A DNA stretch of 49,371 nt. Source: an uncultured Phascolarctobacterium sp. (GTDB lineage: Bacteria; Bacillota; Negativicutes; Acidaminococcales; Acidaminococcaceae). Below are positions 7,376 through 15,921 of this stretch, piece by piece (positions within the stretch are counted from its first letter, which is position 1; the number at the start of each line of letters is the position of its first letter). The position numbers and the translations under genes are program-made. The DNA lies in assembly GCA_900544885.1 (NCBI GenBank), contig UQWU01000005.1, positions 1 through 49,371 of the forward strand. Reading direction: 5' to 3'. Under the pieces are notes generated by a model that made no database searches, was not told the DNA's origin, and saw only the letters and a list, made by a program, of their open reading frames with translations.

Positions 7376-9715
7376 TTATTTTTTAGATTTCTTCTTACTA
7401 TGCTTCTTTTTCTCGGTTTTCTTACCGTGCTTAGTACTACGACGACCTGGTTCTTTATTTTTCGCACCCTTACTACGGGATTTTTTCTTACTGATTTCCT
7501 CATGGAAAGGAGTACGCTTACTTTTGGTGACGATTTTCGGCTGTTTTTGTTTTGCTAACAGCTGTTGACGGATATGCTCACGTACACCATTATTTTCCCC
7601 AGCCATAATGAAGTCAATGCTGACATCACTGATATTTACCTGCAACACTTCGATACGTACCTTATCTCCCAGACGATAAACATTACCGCTATGTGTGCCT
7701 ACTAAAGCGTAACGCTCCTCATAGTAATCGTAATAATCGTCCATCAGGCTGGAAATATGCACTAAGCCCTCAACACCATTTTCTAATTCAACGAACATAC
7801 CGAAAGCAGTAACACCGGAAATAGTACCGTCAAATTCTTCACCGATATGGTCTGCCATATATTCGCATTTTTTCAGCTCTACAGTAGCACGCTCGGCATC
7901 AGCGGCAGCACGCTCACGAATAGAGGAATGTTCGGCAATCATATCCAGCTTATCTCCTAAAGGCTCTACCTCATTAGCAGGCAGCTTTGGCGCCTGCAAC
8001 CAGCGATGCAGCAGACGATGCACAATCAAGTCCGGGTAACGTCTGATAGGAGAAGTAAAATGCGTATAGTATTTAGCTGCTAAGCCAAAGTGACCAATAT
8101 TTTCGGTCTGATAAACTGCCTGCTTCATAGAACGCAAAGCTACAGTAGTAATCAGACGCTCCTCAGGAGTACCGGCAATAGCTTCCACAGCCTGCTGAAT
8201 ATCCTTAGGCTTAGTTTCCTCATGTACTTTGAATTTAATATTGAAATTAGCCAGTAATTTGGCAAAGTCCTGCATCTTTTCTTCCGCAGGTATATCATGG
8301 ACACGATAGATAAACGGCCAATGCTGATTAAACATATGCTGTGCCACAGTTTCGTTAGCAACCAACATAAATTCTTCAATAATAGATTCAGCATTACCAT
8401 GGATGCGTTGGACAATTTCAATCGGATGCAGCTTTTCATCCAAAATGACCTTCTGCTCCGGCAAATCAAAATCAACAGCACCACGTTTAGCACGCTTCTT
8501 ATGCAGAATTTCGCGCAGTTCATCCATTTTGCCGACCATGGGCAGAACATCCTTATATTTTGCACACAGCTCCGCATCTCCTGCCAGCATTGCTCGAACA
8601 ATATTATAGCTCAAGCGATGACGTACATTGATAACGGCAGGGAAAATTTCATAATTTAAAACCTTACCCTCGCCATTGATATGCATTTCGCACGCCATGG
8701 ACAGACGGTCCTCACCTGCGTTCAAACTACAAATACCATTAGATAAACGCTCCGGCAGCATCGGTAAAACGCGGTCCACCAAGTACACACTAGTACCACG
8801 GGCACGTGCTTCACGGTCTAAAACACTGTTTTCGGTAACATAATAGCTGACATCGGCAATATAAACGCCCAAGAGATATTCATTACTGTTAAGCTTTTCT
8901 ACATAAACAGCATCGTCCAAATCTTTGGCATCTTCGCCGTCGACAGTAACCACAGTACGGTCACGCAAATCACGACGTCCGTTTAATTCACTCTTTTTAA
9001 TAGTTTTAGGCACTTTGTAGGAAGCATCCAGCACTTCTTCAGGAAATGTCAACGGCAGGTCATTTTGTTTGATAATGGACAGGATTTCCAAGCCTACATC
9101 GCCCAGATTGCCTAACACCTCAGTTACCTTACCTTCTGCCTTACGGTTATTCTGCGGCCATTCGGTAATTTCTACGACTACCTTCTGACCGTCCTTGGCA
9201 TTGTTGAAATGGCGTTTCATTACATAAACATCCTGACCGATACGCTTATCATCAGGAGTAACAAAAGCAAATTCGCCACTCTGATGGAATACACCTACTA
9301 CTTTATTATTCGCATGGACAATAATACGCAAGATTTCGCCCTCAGGCTTTTTACCATGGGTATCATTATCAATGCGTGCCAATACTCTATCATTATTCAT
9401 CGCACCGTTTAAAGCACGTGGCGGAATAAACACATCAGGTCTGTCACCCTTGTTATCCGGAATAACAAAGCCGAAGCCTTTGCTTGTCAGTTGAAAGCGA
9501 CCGGCTACCAGGCCCATTTTTTCCGGCAGGCCATAGGTATCAAAGCGTGTTTTGATAATCTCACCGTTCTGCTCCAAGGCCAACATCTCCTGCCAAAATT
9601 TATTCGGGCTGCAAGTACCTGCCAACGCATCCATCAGCTCCTCGGAGGTCATGGGTGCATAACCTGTATCACGCATAAAATTTAAAATATTCTCTCTCAC
9701 ATCTTTACTTTGCAT
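7376..9715 (-). CDS. rnr: Ribonuclease R
   Basis: Processive 3'-5' exoribonuclease of the RNB family, important for structured RNA decay and trans-translation. About 779 residues. An N-terminal winged helix (VRENILNFMRDTGYAPMTSEEL) is followed by cold-shock domains, then the RNB catalytic domain with DGEDAKDLDDAVYVEKL and FTSPIRRYPDLIVHRLLHRWL. An S1 domain (GTISGVTAFGMFVELENGVEGLVHI) and a long Lys/Arg/Ser-rich tail, typical of RNase R, complete it. ATG 9715 is preferred over the in-frame GTG at 9724, because that GTG overlaps the AAAGG motif that serves ATG 9715. It is part of the est-hotdog-rnr-smpB operon. Confidence 0.96.
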   Translation of the reverse strand: MQSKDVRENILNFMRDTGYAPMTSEELMDALAGTCSPNKFWQEMLALEQNGEIIKTRFDTYGLPEKMGLVAGRFQLTSKGFGFVIPDNKGDRPDVFIPPRALNGAMNNDRVLARIDNDTHGKKPEGEILRIIVHANNKVVGVFHQSGEFAFVTPDDKRIGQDVYVMKRHFNNAKDGQKVVVEITEWPQNNRKAEGKVTEVLGNLGDVGLEILSIIKQNDLPLTFPEEVLDASYKVPKTIKKSELNGRRDLRDRTVVTVDGEDAKDLDDAVYVEKLNSNEYLLGVYIADVSYYVTENSVLDREARARGTSVYLVDRVLPMLPERLSNGICSLNAGEDRLSMACEMHINGEGKVLNYEIFPAVINVRHRLSYNIVRAMLAGDAELCAKYKDVLPMVGKMDELREILHKKRAKRGAVDFDLPEQKVILDEKLHPIEIVQRIHGNAESIIEEFMLVANETVAQHMFNQHWPFIYRVHDIPAEEKMQDFAKLLANFNIKFKVHEETKPKDIQQAVEAIAGTPEERLITTVALRSMKQAVYQTENIGHFGLAAKYYTHFTSPIRRYPDLIVHRLLHRWLQAPKLPANEVEPLGDKLDMIAEHSSIRERAAADAERATVELKKCEYMADHIGEEFDGTISGVTAFGMFVELENGVEGLVHISSLMDDYYDYYEERYALVGTHSGNVYRLGDKVRIEVLQVNISDVSIDFIMAGENNGVREHIRQQLLAKQKQPKIVTKSKRTPFHEEISKKKSRSKGAKNKEPGRRSTKHGKKTEKKKHSKKKSKK

Positions 9716-9726
9716 AATAAACACCT

Positions 9727-10137
9727 TTATTCTTCAATCATCATCTTGGACAAAGATTCTGCCAAGATTGTGCCATCCTGCTTACAGATGCTTCCTTGCA
9801 TCTCTACCATCCGTCCCTTACGGCGGATTTCCTTGCCTATGCAGATTACCTCTTCCCCGATCACCAAAGGCTGACGGTAACGTATTTCCATTTTGGCAGT
9901 ATAAGCAGGCTTGCCTTCTTTACAAAACAGATAGTTGCCTGTTACTTCATCTAACAGCACAGCAACTAAACCTCCATGCATACGTCCGTTGTAGCTCTGA
10001 TGCTCCCTGCGTGGCGTAAAATGTGCCACACATTTATCTTCATCAAGCTCAAACTGCATATGCAGTCCCTGCGGATTATCCTTACCGCAGGCAAAACACC
10101 AGCTATATTCATTATTTACTAAAAGGCTCTTATCCAT
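9727..10137 (-). CDS. PaaI-type hotdog-fold thioesterase
   Basis: 136-residue hotdog protein that probably hydrolyses an acyl-CoA or similar thioester. WCFACGKDNPQGLHMQFE at the start and YNGRMHGGLVAVLLDEVTGNY (the HGG-xxxx-LLDE catalytic helix) are typical of the 4HBT/PaaI superfamily. I place the start at ATG 10137, since AGGAAGG lies about 12 nt upstream; an in-frame TTG at 10173 would overlap the esterase stop codon. It sits between the esterase gene and rnr, 11 bp before RNase R. The substrate is unknown. Confidence 0.8.
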   Translation of the reverse strand: MDKSLLVNNEYSWCFACGKDNPQGLHMQFELDEDKCVAHFTPRREHQSYNGRMHGGLVAVLLDEVTGNYLFCKEGKPAYTAKMEIRYRQPLVIGEEVICIGKEIRRKGRMVEMQGSICKQDGTILAESLSKMMIEE

Positions 10138-10169
10138 ATTCGCTAAATACCTTCCTAATTCCTGCGAAA

Positions 10170-10919
10170 TCAATCTGCTTTTGCAAAAAAGCCGGCAATT
10201 TCTCTATAAACAGCTTCATGCTCCACATCCAAGGTTAAAATATGACCACTATGCTCATACCAGACTAATTTCTTTTTCCCTATAGCAGTGCCAAGATGGT
10301 CATAAATAAACTTTGCACTGCTAGGATTTACTGTATGTTCTATTTTTGACTGTAATACCAGAGCAGGAATCCTGATTTCGGTAAGTACAGATTGTTTGCA
10401 TTCCTTGATTAAGGCAAATAAACTGCTAAGTGGCTTAGTCGGCATTTTGTCATAGCATTGGCAGTATTTGCTCATCTCACGATAATCACGTTTTCTCTTC
10501 GGCACATAATGGATAAAAAAGCGTAGCAAGGGTAAAAACGGTGCTCTTTTATCACGTACGTAAATAGGTGCCGCCAAGATAGCAACTTTTTGTACTGCTT
10601 CTTCAGCGGCCATTTTCATAGCCAGCAGACCACCCATGGATAAGCCGGCTACATAAATTATCTGATAGCTTGCTTGTAAACTATATACAGCAGCACGGGC
10701 AGCTGCTAACCAATCTTTAGTAGTAGTTTCCTTTAATTCTTCTACAGTCGTGCCATGTCCTGGTAATAAAGGGCACAAAACTGTATAGCCCTGCTTATGT
10801 AAATATTCGCCTAACGGCCGCATCTCTGATGCAGAACCTGTATAACCATGCAAAAGCAGAACTGCTTTCCCATTATCTCCTTGAAATTCAAAACCTTCTG
10901 CTCCTTGCAACCTGCGCAC
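10170..10919 (-). CDS. Alpha/beta-hydrolase, Est30-type carboxylesterase
   Basis: About 249 residues. HGYTGSASEMRPLGEYL forms the oxyanion region, GLSMG holds the nucleophile Ser94, and EHSGHILTLD holds the catalytic His. The sequence tracks Geobacillus Est30 closely, including the position of Ser94 and the WYEHSGHILTLD block. The expected catalytic Asp (Est30 QARHDEMINP) is replaced by Glu here (QSKIEHTVNP). In Bacillus this gene also lies between secG and rnr; here hppA intervenes. The start is uncertain: GTG 10919 is very close to AAGGAA, TTG 10910 is better spaced. Confidence 0.85.
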   Translation of the reverse strand: MRRLQGAEGFEFQGDNGKAVLLLHGYTGSASEMRPLGEYLHKQGYTVLCPLLPGHGTTVEELKETTTKDWLAAARAAVYSLQASYQIIYVAGLSMGGLLAMKMAAEEAVQKVAILAAPIYVRDKRAPFLPLLRFFIHYVPKRKRDYREMSKYCQCYDKMPTKPLSSLFALIKECKQSVLTEIRIPALVLQSKIEHTVNPSSAKFIYDHLGTAIGKKKLVWYEHSGHILTLDVEHEAVYREIAGFFAKAD

Positions 10920-10947
10920 TTCCTTTTTTTATAAATAGTATGCTTAT

Positions 10948-10956
10948 ATTATATCA
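10948..10956 (-). promoter_or_regulatory. Extended -10 promoter of the esterase-rnr-smpB operon
   Basis: TGATATAAT on the minus strand (TATAAT at complement 10948-10953, TG one base upstream). The -35 is poor (AAGAAG). It lies about 30 bp before the esterase start and downstream of the hppA terminator, so the operon is likely transcribed separately from hppA. Confidence 0.55.
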
Positions 10957-11011
10957 CATACTCCTGCCTACTTCTTCAAAGATACAGTGTTAATGGGATA
11001 ATTTGCAAGAA

Positions 11012-11053
11012 ATTCAAAAAGAAAACGCTCCCTCTAAAAAAGAGAGAGCGTTT
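11012..11053 (-). terminator. Intrinsic terminator after hppA
   Basis: Minus strand: AAACGCTCTCTCT pairs with AGAGGGAGCGTTT, then TTCTTTTT. It lies about 20 bp after the hppA stop. Confidence 0.87.
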
Positions 11054-11071
11054 ATTAAGCGTCAAATAAGA

Positions 11072-13081
11072 TTATTTGAACAGACCCAGCAGCATACCGC
11101 CGTTAGCAGCAAGTACAGGAGCGAATACCAGAGCAACAATGGTCATCAGTTTGATCAGGATGTTCATTGCAGGTCCGGAAGTATCTTTGAACGGGTCACC
11201 AACGGTATCGCCTACAACGGTTGCATCATGAACCGGAGTATGTTTTCTACCGCTAGCTTCAACATATTTTTTAGCGTTATCCCAAGCACCGCCAGCGTTT
11301 GCCATCAGAATAGCAACCAGAACGCCGGAAGCCAGAGCACCGCCGATCAAACCGCCCAGAGCTTCAGTACCAAACAGGAAGCCCATCAGCAGAGGAGCAA
11401 CGATAGCGATAACACCAGGCATAATCATTTCGTGCAGAGCAGCTGCAGTGGAAATGTCTACGCATTTTTGATAGTCAGCTTTAGCTTTGCCTTCGAGCAG
11501 GCCAGGAATTTCGTGGAATTGACGACGAACTTCTTCGATCATTTGGTAAGCAGCTTTACCTACGGATTCCATGGTCATAGCACCGAATACGAACGGCAGA
11601 GTTGCACCAACGAACAGACCGATTAAGGTTACAGGGTTCAGCAGGTCAATAGCTTTCAGACCTACGGTGTGAGCATATGCAGAGAACAGAGCCAGTGCAG
11701 TCAATGCAGCAGAACCGATAGCGAAGCCTTTACCGATAGCAGCGGTAGTGTTACCTACGGAGTCCAGAGTATCAGTGATTTCACGAACTTCAGGAGGAAG
11801 TTCGGACATTTCTGCGATACCACCAGCGTTATCAGCGATAGGACCGTAAGCATCAACTGCTACAGTCAGACCAGTGGTGGACAGCATACCAACAGCAGCC
11901 AGAGCAATACCGAACAGACCCATACCGGAGTCTTTAGCACCGCCCATGCTGAAGAATGCCAGGATTACACCGATGCAGATGAAGATCATCGGCAGGAAGG
12001 TGGAATACATGCCTACAGCCAAACCGGAGATGATGGTGGTAGCCGGACCGGTTTCGGATTGTTGAGCAATTTTCTTAACAGAAGCATAATCAGCAGAAGT
12101 GTAGATTTCGGTGATTTTACCGATTAACAGACCCACAACCAGACCGGAAGCAATTGCTACGAATGCAGCAGTGTTACCGAAGATGGTGGTGGACAGATAG
12201 TAAGCAGCAACGATTACGATAGCACCGCCAACATAGGTACCATGGTTCAGAGCAGCTTGCGGATTGGTGGATTTGCTGCTACGAGCAAAAGCAACACCGA
12301 TCAAAGATGCGATGATACCAGCAAAAGCCAGTTCAAATACGAACATTACGCCTTCGCCGCCAGGATATGCAACAGCACCCAGGGTAATAGCGGAGATGAT
12401 TGCACCAACATAGGATTCGAACAAGTCAGCACCCATACCAGCAACGTCGCCTACGTTATCGCCTACGTTATCAGCGATGGTAGCCGGATTACGCGGATCG
12501 TCTTCAGGCAGACCTTCTTCTACTTTACCTACTAAGTCAGCGCCAACGTCAGCAGCTTTGGTGTAGATACCGCCGCCAACACGAGCGAACAATGCAATGG
12601 AGCTTGCGCCCAGACCAAAGCCGGTAACGATGTCGATATCATGGAAAATCATGTAAGCAACTGCAACACCGCAGATACCTAAACCAACAACGCCCAGACC
12701 CATAACTGCACCACCGGAGAAAGCAATTTTCAAAGCTTCCGGCATGCCATGACGAGCTGCTTCTGCAGTACGAACGTTAGCTTTAGTAGCAACAGTCATA
12801 CCGATGTAGCCGGCGCATACGGAGAAAACAGCACCTGCTACGAAGCAAACAGCAGTAAGCGGAGATAAGAACATAGAGATAATAATAGCAACTACGATAA
12901 CGAATACAGACAAAGCTTTGTATTCTCTGTACAGAAACGCCATAGCGCCTTCGTGGATGTAACCGGCAATTTCTTGCATGCGGCTGTTGCCTGCAGGAGC
13001 TTTACCGATTGCGCTGCTGAGCATCAAAGCAACTGCCAGAGCAATGATACCAACAACGATAGAGATCATTAAATAATTCAA
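11072..13081 (-). CDS. hppA: Membrane-bound, ion-pumping pyrophosphatase (K+-dependent type)
   Basis: Inner-membrane enzyme that couples pyrophosphate hydrolysis to export of H+ or Na+. 669 residues with about 16 membrane helices. The substrate-binding blocks are DVGADLVGKVEEGLPEDDPRNP followed by ATIADNVGDNVGDVAGMGADLFESY, and at the C-terminus GGAWDNAKKYVE and VVGDTVGDPFKDTSGPA. The segment GNTTAAIGKGFAIGSAA carries Ala where K+-independent enzymes have Lys, so the enzyme should be K+-dependent; whether it pumps Na+ or H+ I cannot decide. The start is probably TTG 13081: GAAAGGGG is 8 nt upstream, whereas ATG 13069 is 20 nt away. It sits between secG and the esterase gene, an interruption of the usual secG-est-rnr order. 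Confidence 0.96.
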   Translation of the reverse strand: MNYLMISIVVGIIALAVALMLSSAIGKAPAGNSRMQEIAGYIHEGAMAFLYREYKALSVFVIVVAIIISMFLSPLTAVCFVAGAVFSVCAGYIGMTVATKANVRTAEAARHGMPEALKIAFSGGAVMGLGVVGLGICGVAVAYMIFHDIDIVTGFGLGASSIALFARVGGGIYTKAADVGADLVGKVEEGLPEDDPRNPATIADNVGDNVGDVAGMGADLFESYVGAIISAITLGAVAYPGGEGVMFVFELAFAGIIASLIGVAFARSSKSTNPQAALNHGTYVGGAIVIVAAYYLSTTIFGNTAAFVAIASGLVVGLLIGKITEIYTSADYASVKKIAQQSETGPATTIISGLAVGMYSTFLPMIFICIGVILAFFSMGGAKDSGMGLFGIALAAVGMLSTTGLTVAVDAYGPIADNAGGIAEMSELPPEVREITDTLDSVGNTTAAIGKGFAIGSAALTALALFSAYAHTVGLKAIDLLNPVTLIGLFVGATLPFVFGAMTMESVGKAAYQMIEEVRRQFHEIPGLLEGKAKADYQKCVDISTAAALHEMIMPGVIAIVAPLLMGFLFGTEALGGLIGGALASGVLVAILMANAGGAWDNAKKYVEASGRKHTPVHDATVVGDTVGDPFKDTSGPAMNILIKLMTIVALVFAPVLAANGGMLLGLFK

Positions 13082-13122
13082 GACCCTAACCCCTTTCTTT
13101 TATAAAAAAAATTTTAAAAATT

Positions 13123-13142
13123 AAGAGCGCAGTTACGCTCTT
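13123..13142. terminator. Hairpin terminator between secG and hppA
   Basis: AAGAGCG/CGCTCTT stem with a 6-nt loop. On the minus strand the tail is TTAATTTTT, a moderate U tract, so it may be leaky and allow read-through from secG into hppA, for which no separate promoter is evident. On the plus strand the tail is TTT. Confidence 0.65.
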
Positions 13143-13156
13143 TTTAACATGATGAA

Positions 13157-13387
13157 CTAAGCGTTGATTTTCGCCAGCGCTAAAGTAATAACGGCAAATG
13201 CTGCACCCAGATAAATGGTAGCTTTAGCCATCAAGCTATCTAAGTCATTGCCTTTGCCAAAGAAAGCACCGTCACTACCACCGAAAGTACTGCCCATACC
13301 GCCGCCTTTGCCAGACTGCAGCAGAACTGCACCAATGAGAGCTATGCAAACGATAACTTCAAGAACTATCAAGATAGTTTCAATCAC
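13157..13387 (-). CDS. secG: Protein translocase subunit SecG
   Basis: Small inner-membrane subunit of the SecYEG channel. 76 residues with two helices (about 2-23 and 52-73) joined by the diagnostic loop LQSGKGGGMGSTFGG. The start is GTG, with AGGAGG 8 nt upstream. It heads the segment that continues with hppA and then the esterase-rnr-smpB operon. Confidence 0.95.
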   Translation of the reverse strand: MIETILIVLEVIVCIALIGAVLLQSGKGGGMGSTFGGSDGAFFGKGNDLDSLMAKATIYLGAAFAVITLALAKINA

Positions 13388-13420
13388 AAGGCTTACCTCC
13401 TCACATTTTTATACCATGAT

Positions 13421-13450
13421 ATTTTACCACATAAAGCATTATTGTTGCAA
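13421..13450 (-). promoter_or_regulatory. secG promoter
   Basis: TTGCAA (13445-13450), 18-nt spacer, TAAAAT (13421-13426) with TG one base before it, on the minus strand. The leader to the GTG start would be about 27 nt. Confidence 0.7.
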
Positions 13451-13685
13451 TGACATTTTGCAAAATATTTTACAATCTAAGCAAAAAAGCATGTAAAATG
13501 CTTGCATATTGTCTTAATCGGAATGTAGGCTCGCCTTATATGACTTCTGTATTTATTTTCTTATGAAATTCAGATATTTGTCTGCTGCTTATAAATATGT
13601 TATCATAAAGTTAAATATTAAGATATATTATTATTATTAAGCTAGTAACTTACAAATATTACAATAGTTTTTAAGGAAAGTATGT

Positions 13686-14057
13686 ATGCACACTTTCGGT
13701 CTGGTTCTTACATTATTAATGCTCGTCATACCAGCAATGATTTTCTGGAAATATGACTTCGACTTCAAAAAGCTATCTTATTATATAGCATTTCTTTTAC
13801 TTTATACGGCAATATTCGGCTTACCCGGCTATAGTGCTTATAAAACCATGAAAATATCCGTCATATTATTCAGTGCCTATGGCTGTCTGAAGTACTGGCA
13901 GAGCAATAATCTAAAAACAGCCTGCATTTATATGCTGATTATTTTTCTCTTTTTTGCTAATCTAGGCTTTAAACGTAGTGATTGGCAGGTAATCGATATT
14001 CTTGCAGCCATTGTATTTCTCGGTCTTGGCCATTATAATCGTCAAAGATTACCGTAA
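13686..14057 (+). CDS. Orphan integral membrane protein, function unknown
   Basis: 123 residues, not recognised. Four likely membrane helices: about 3-20 (TFGLVLTLLMLVIPAMIFW), 31-50 (YYIAFLLLYTAIFGLPGY), 55-70 and 77-95 (CIYMLIIFLFFANLGF), then a C-terminal amphipathic or fifth segment (VIDILAAIVFLGLGHY). AAGGAAAG is present before ATG 13686. It is a single plus-strand gene facing rpsI, sharing a bidirectional terminator with it. Upstream DNA (13451-13685) is AT-rich without a clear promoter. No functional clue. Confidence 0.65.
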   Translation: MHTFGLVLTLLMLVIPAMIFWKYDFDFKKLSYYIAFLLLYTAIFGLPGYSAYKTMKISVILFSAYGCLKYWQSNNLKTACIYMLIIFLFFANLGFKRSDWQVIDILAAIVFLGLGHYNRQRLP

Positions 14058-14079
14058 AAAGCAATAACAACAACATTAG

Positions 14080-14110
14080 AAAACCCCACAACCATAGGTT
14101 GCGGGGTTTT
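14080..14110. terminator. Bidirectional terminator between the orphan membrane gene and rpsI
   Basis: AAAACCCCACAACC and GGTTGCGGGGTTTT form a 14-position stem with one A.C mismatch and a 3-nt loop, with T runs on both strands. Confidence 0.9.
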
Positions 14111-14149
14111 GTTGCGATTTGTGATTGGTGCCGGACAATTCGGAAACGA

Positions 14150-14542
14150 TTAACGTTTGGAGAATTGGCTAGCTTTACGAGCTTTCTTCAAGCCGTATTT
14201 ACGACGTTCTTTTTCACGCGGGTCGCGAGTTAAGAAGCCTGCTTTTTTCAGTGCAGGACGGAATTCAGCGTCAACTTTCAGCAGTGCGCGAGCAATGCCG
14301 TGACGGATAGCACCAGCTTGACCGGAGATGCCGCCGCCGTTTACGTTAACGAGTACGTCATATTTACCTTTAGTTTCGGTAATTTCGAGCGGTTGGTTAA
14401 CAATCAGCTCTAAAGTTTTCAGACCAAAGTATTGGTTTAATTCACGGTCGTTGATTACGATGTTGCCTTCACCCGGAACCAGGCGAACGCGAGCAACGGA
14501 AGATTTACGACGACCAGTTGCGTTATAAGTAACTACTGCCAT
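14150..14542 (-). CDS. rpsI: 30S ribosomal protein S9
   Basis: 130 residues, full length. YNATGRRKSSVARVRLVPG at the N-terminus and the C-terminal KKARKASQFSKR tail, whose last Arg contacts P-site tRNA, are typical. GGGAGGG precedes ATG. It follows rplM by 21 bp in the conserved L13-S9 pair. Confidence 0.98.
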   Translation of the reverse strand: MAVVTYNATGRRKSSVARVRLVPGEGNIVINDRELNQYFGLKTLELIVNQPLEITETKGKYDVLVNVNGGGISGQAGAIRHGIARALLKVDAEFRPALKKAGFLTRDPREKERRKYGLKKARKASQFSKR

Positions 14543-14563
14543 TTATCTGTTCCCTCCCGGATG

Positions 14564-15001
14564 TTATCGTACGTTGATTTCCATAACTTCAGGTTTTTGA
14601 GCTGCATGCGGATGTTCGCTGCCAGCATATACATGAAGTTTGCTGAAAATGTCGCTGCCAAGACGGTTATGAGGAATCATACCTTTAACAGCCAGTTCTA
14701 CCATTCTTACCGGATTCTTTTTCAGCATGTCGCCAGCTTTTACATAGCTGTCGCCGCCGAGGTAACCGGAATGACGGAAATAGATTTTTTGAGTTAATTT
14801 TTTACCGGACAGAACAACCTTATCTGCATTGATAATGATTACGTGATCACCGGTGTCCATATGCGGGGTAAAGGTCGGTTTATGTTTACCGCGCAGGACT
14901 TTTGCAACCTCTGCAGCCAGACGGCCCAGAGTTTTATCAGCTGCGTCAACAACGAACCATTTGCGTTCGATGTTGGACGGATTAGCCATAAAAGATTTCA
15001 T
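14564..15001 (-). CDS. rplM: 50S ribosomal protein L13
   Basis: 145 residues. Typical blocks are RKWFVVDAADKTLGRLAAEVA, LRGKHKPTFTPHMDTGDHVI and the C-terminal MIPHNRLGSDIFSKLHVYAGSEHPH (split here only for length). AGGAGGG lies 9 nt before ATG 15001. First gene of rplM-rpsI, with its own strong promoter separating it from ecfT-truA. Confidence 0.98.
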   Translation of the reverse strand: MKSFMANPSNIERKWFVVDAADKTLGRLAAEVAKVLRGKHKPTFTPHMDTGDHVIIINADKVVLSGKKLTQKIYFRHSGYLGGDSYVKAGDMLKKNPVRMVELAVKGMIPHNRLGSDIFSKLHVYAGSEHPHAAQKPEVMEINVR

Positions 15002-15096
15002 CGCTTATGTCCCTCCTAGATATTTTCCAAATATACAGTTAGCTGCGATCTTCTCACCGTATTTCGGGGCTAGTGAAATCAAGCGGAAAATCACGT
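15002..15096 (-). promoter_or_regulatory. rplM 5' leader, possible L13 autoregulatory leader
   Basis: Untranslated leader of about 95 nt between the promoter and rplM. It contains GC-rich segments (CTAGCCCCGAAATACGG, GATCGCAGC) that could fold. L13 leaders are known in Firmicutes; I see the position and size but did not confirm the consensus fold. Confidence 0.35.
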
Positions 15097-15102
15097 AGAT
15101 AT

Positions 15103-15131
15103 ATTATACTTAAATCTAACATTGAAGTCAA
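15103..15131 (-). promoter_or_regulatory. rplM-rpsI promoter
   Basis: TTGACT (15126-15131), 17-nt spacer, TATAAT (15103-15108) on the minus strand. Near-consensus sigma-A promoter. Confidence 0.87.
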
Positions 15132-15159
15132 GTTTTTTTGCATAGTTTTTTACACTTTT

Positions 15160-15921
15160 TTACTTTTTCGTGCTAGTTTTATAATCTTCATAGAAAACTT
15201 CTTCTAAATAAAGACCCTGCGGTGGTGCCGGCTCATTTAAAAAGGTACAGCGGCTGGAATTCAGCTCTGCAGCAAAATCTTCTAGGCTGCGTTTACCTAG
15301 TCCTACCTGTACCAAGGACCAGACTAAATTACGTACCATATGGTATAAAAATCCATCACCGGCAATTCTGAAGGTTACCAGTTCATCTGTTTTTCCCCAG
15401 ACAGCACTATAAATCGTCTTGATGGGAGAAGCATCCACACTACCACTAGAACGAAAGGCACTAAAATCATGAGTACCTAAAAGCAAGGACGCTGCTTCAT
15501 TCATAGCTTTTACATTAAGTTTTTCATGCAATTGCCATGCATACCGTACCATAAAAGGATTATCATGAGTATTTACCAATATTTTATATTGATAAATTTT
15601 CCAGCAGGCACTAAAACGGGCATGAAAACCCTCGGGCATTTCCTCCGCACTTAAGACAACAATATCCTTCGGTAATAAGCTTCTTGCGGCGCGGATAATA
15701 TTAGGACAAGGAATGCGTCCGTTAGTTGTAAAGGTAATGGTCTGAGCTAAAGCATGTACACCGGCATCAGTACGACCGCTGCCTGCAATAGACACCTTTT
15801 CACCGCAGAGCTTTTCCAGCATCTCTTCCAAAATCCCCTGCACCGTAACAATACCTGGCTGCTTTTGAAAACCATGATAACAACTGCCGTCATAAGTAAC
15901 CGTAAGTTTTAAAGTCCGCAT
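15160..15921 (-). CDS. truA: tRNA pseudouridine38-40 synthase TruA
   Basis: Modifies uridines 38-40 in tRNA anticodon stems. About 253 residues. The catalytic Asp is in AGSGRTDAGVHALAQ near residue 50, and the family blocks YDGSCYHGFQKQ, HDFSAFRSSG and GDGFLYHMVRNLV are present. ATG 15921, with GGGG 7 nt upstream, is preferred over an in-frame TTG at 15933. The start overlaps the end of ecfT by 13 bases, implying translational coupling; ecfA1-ecfA2-ecfT-truA is a common Firmicutes order. Confidence 0.96.
   Translation of the reverse strand: MRTLKLTVTYDGSCYHGFQKQPGIVTVQGILEEMLEKLCGEKVSIAGSGRTDAGVHALAQTITFTTNGRIPCPNIIRAARSLLPKDIVVLSAEEMPEGFHARFSACWKIYQYKILVNTHDNPFMVRYAWQLHEKLNVKAMNEAASLLLGTHDFSAFRSSGSVDASPIKTIYSAVWGKTDELVTFRIAGDGFLYHMVRNLVWSLVQVGLGKRSLEDFAAELNSSRCTFLNEPAPPQGLYLEEVFYEDYKTSTKK

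Noticed and set aside
11003..12535. Several plus-strand open frames opposite hppA
   Set aside because: Antisense to a highly conserved gene; Ser/Thr/Gln-rich translations reflect hppA codon bias.
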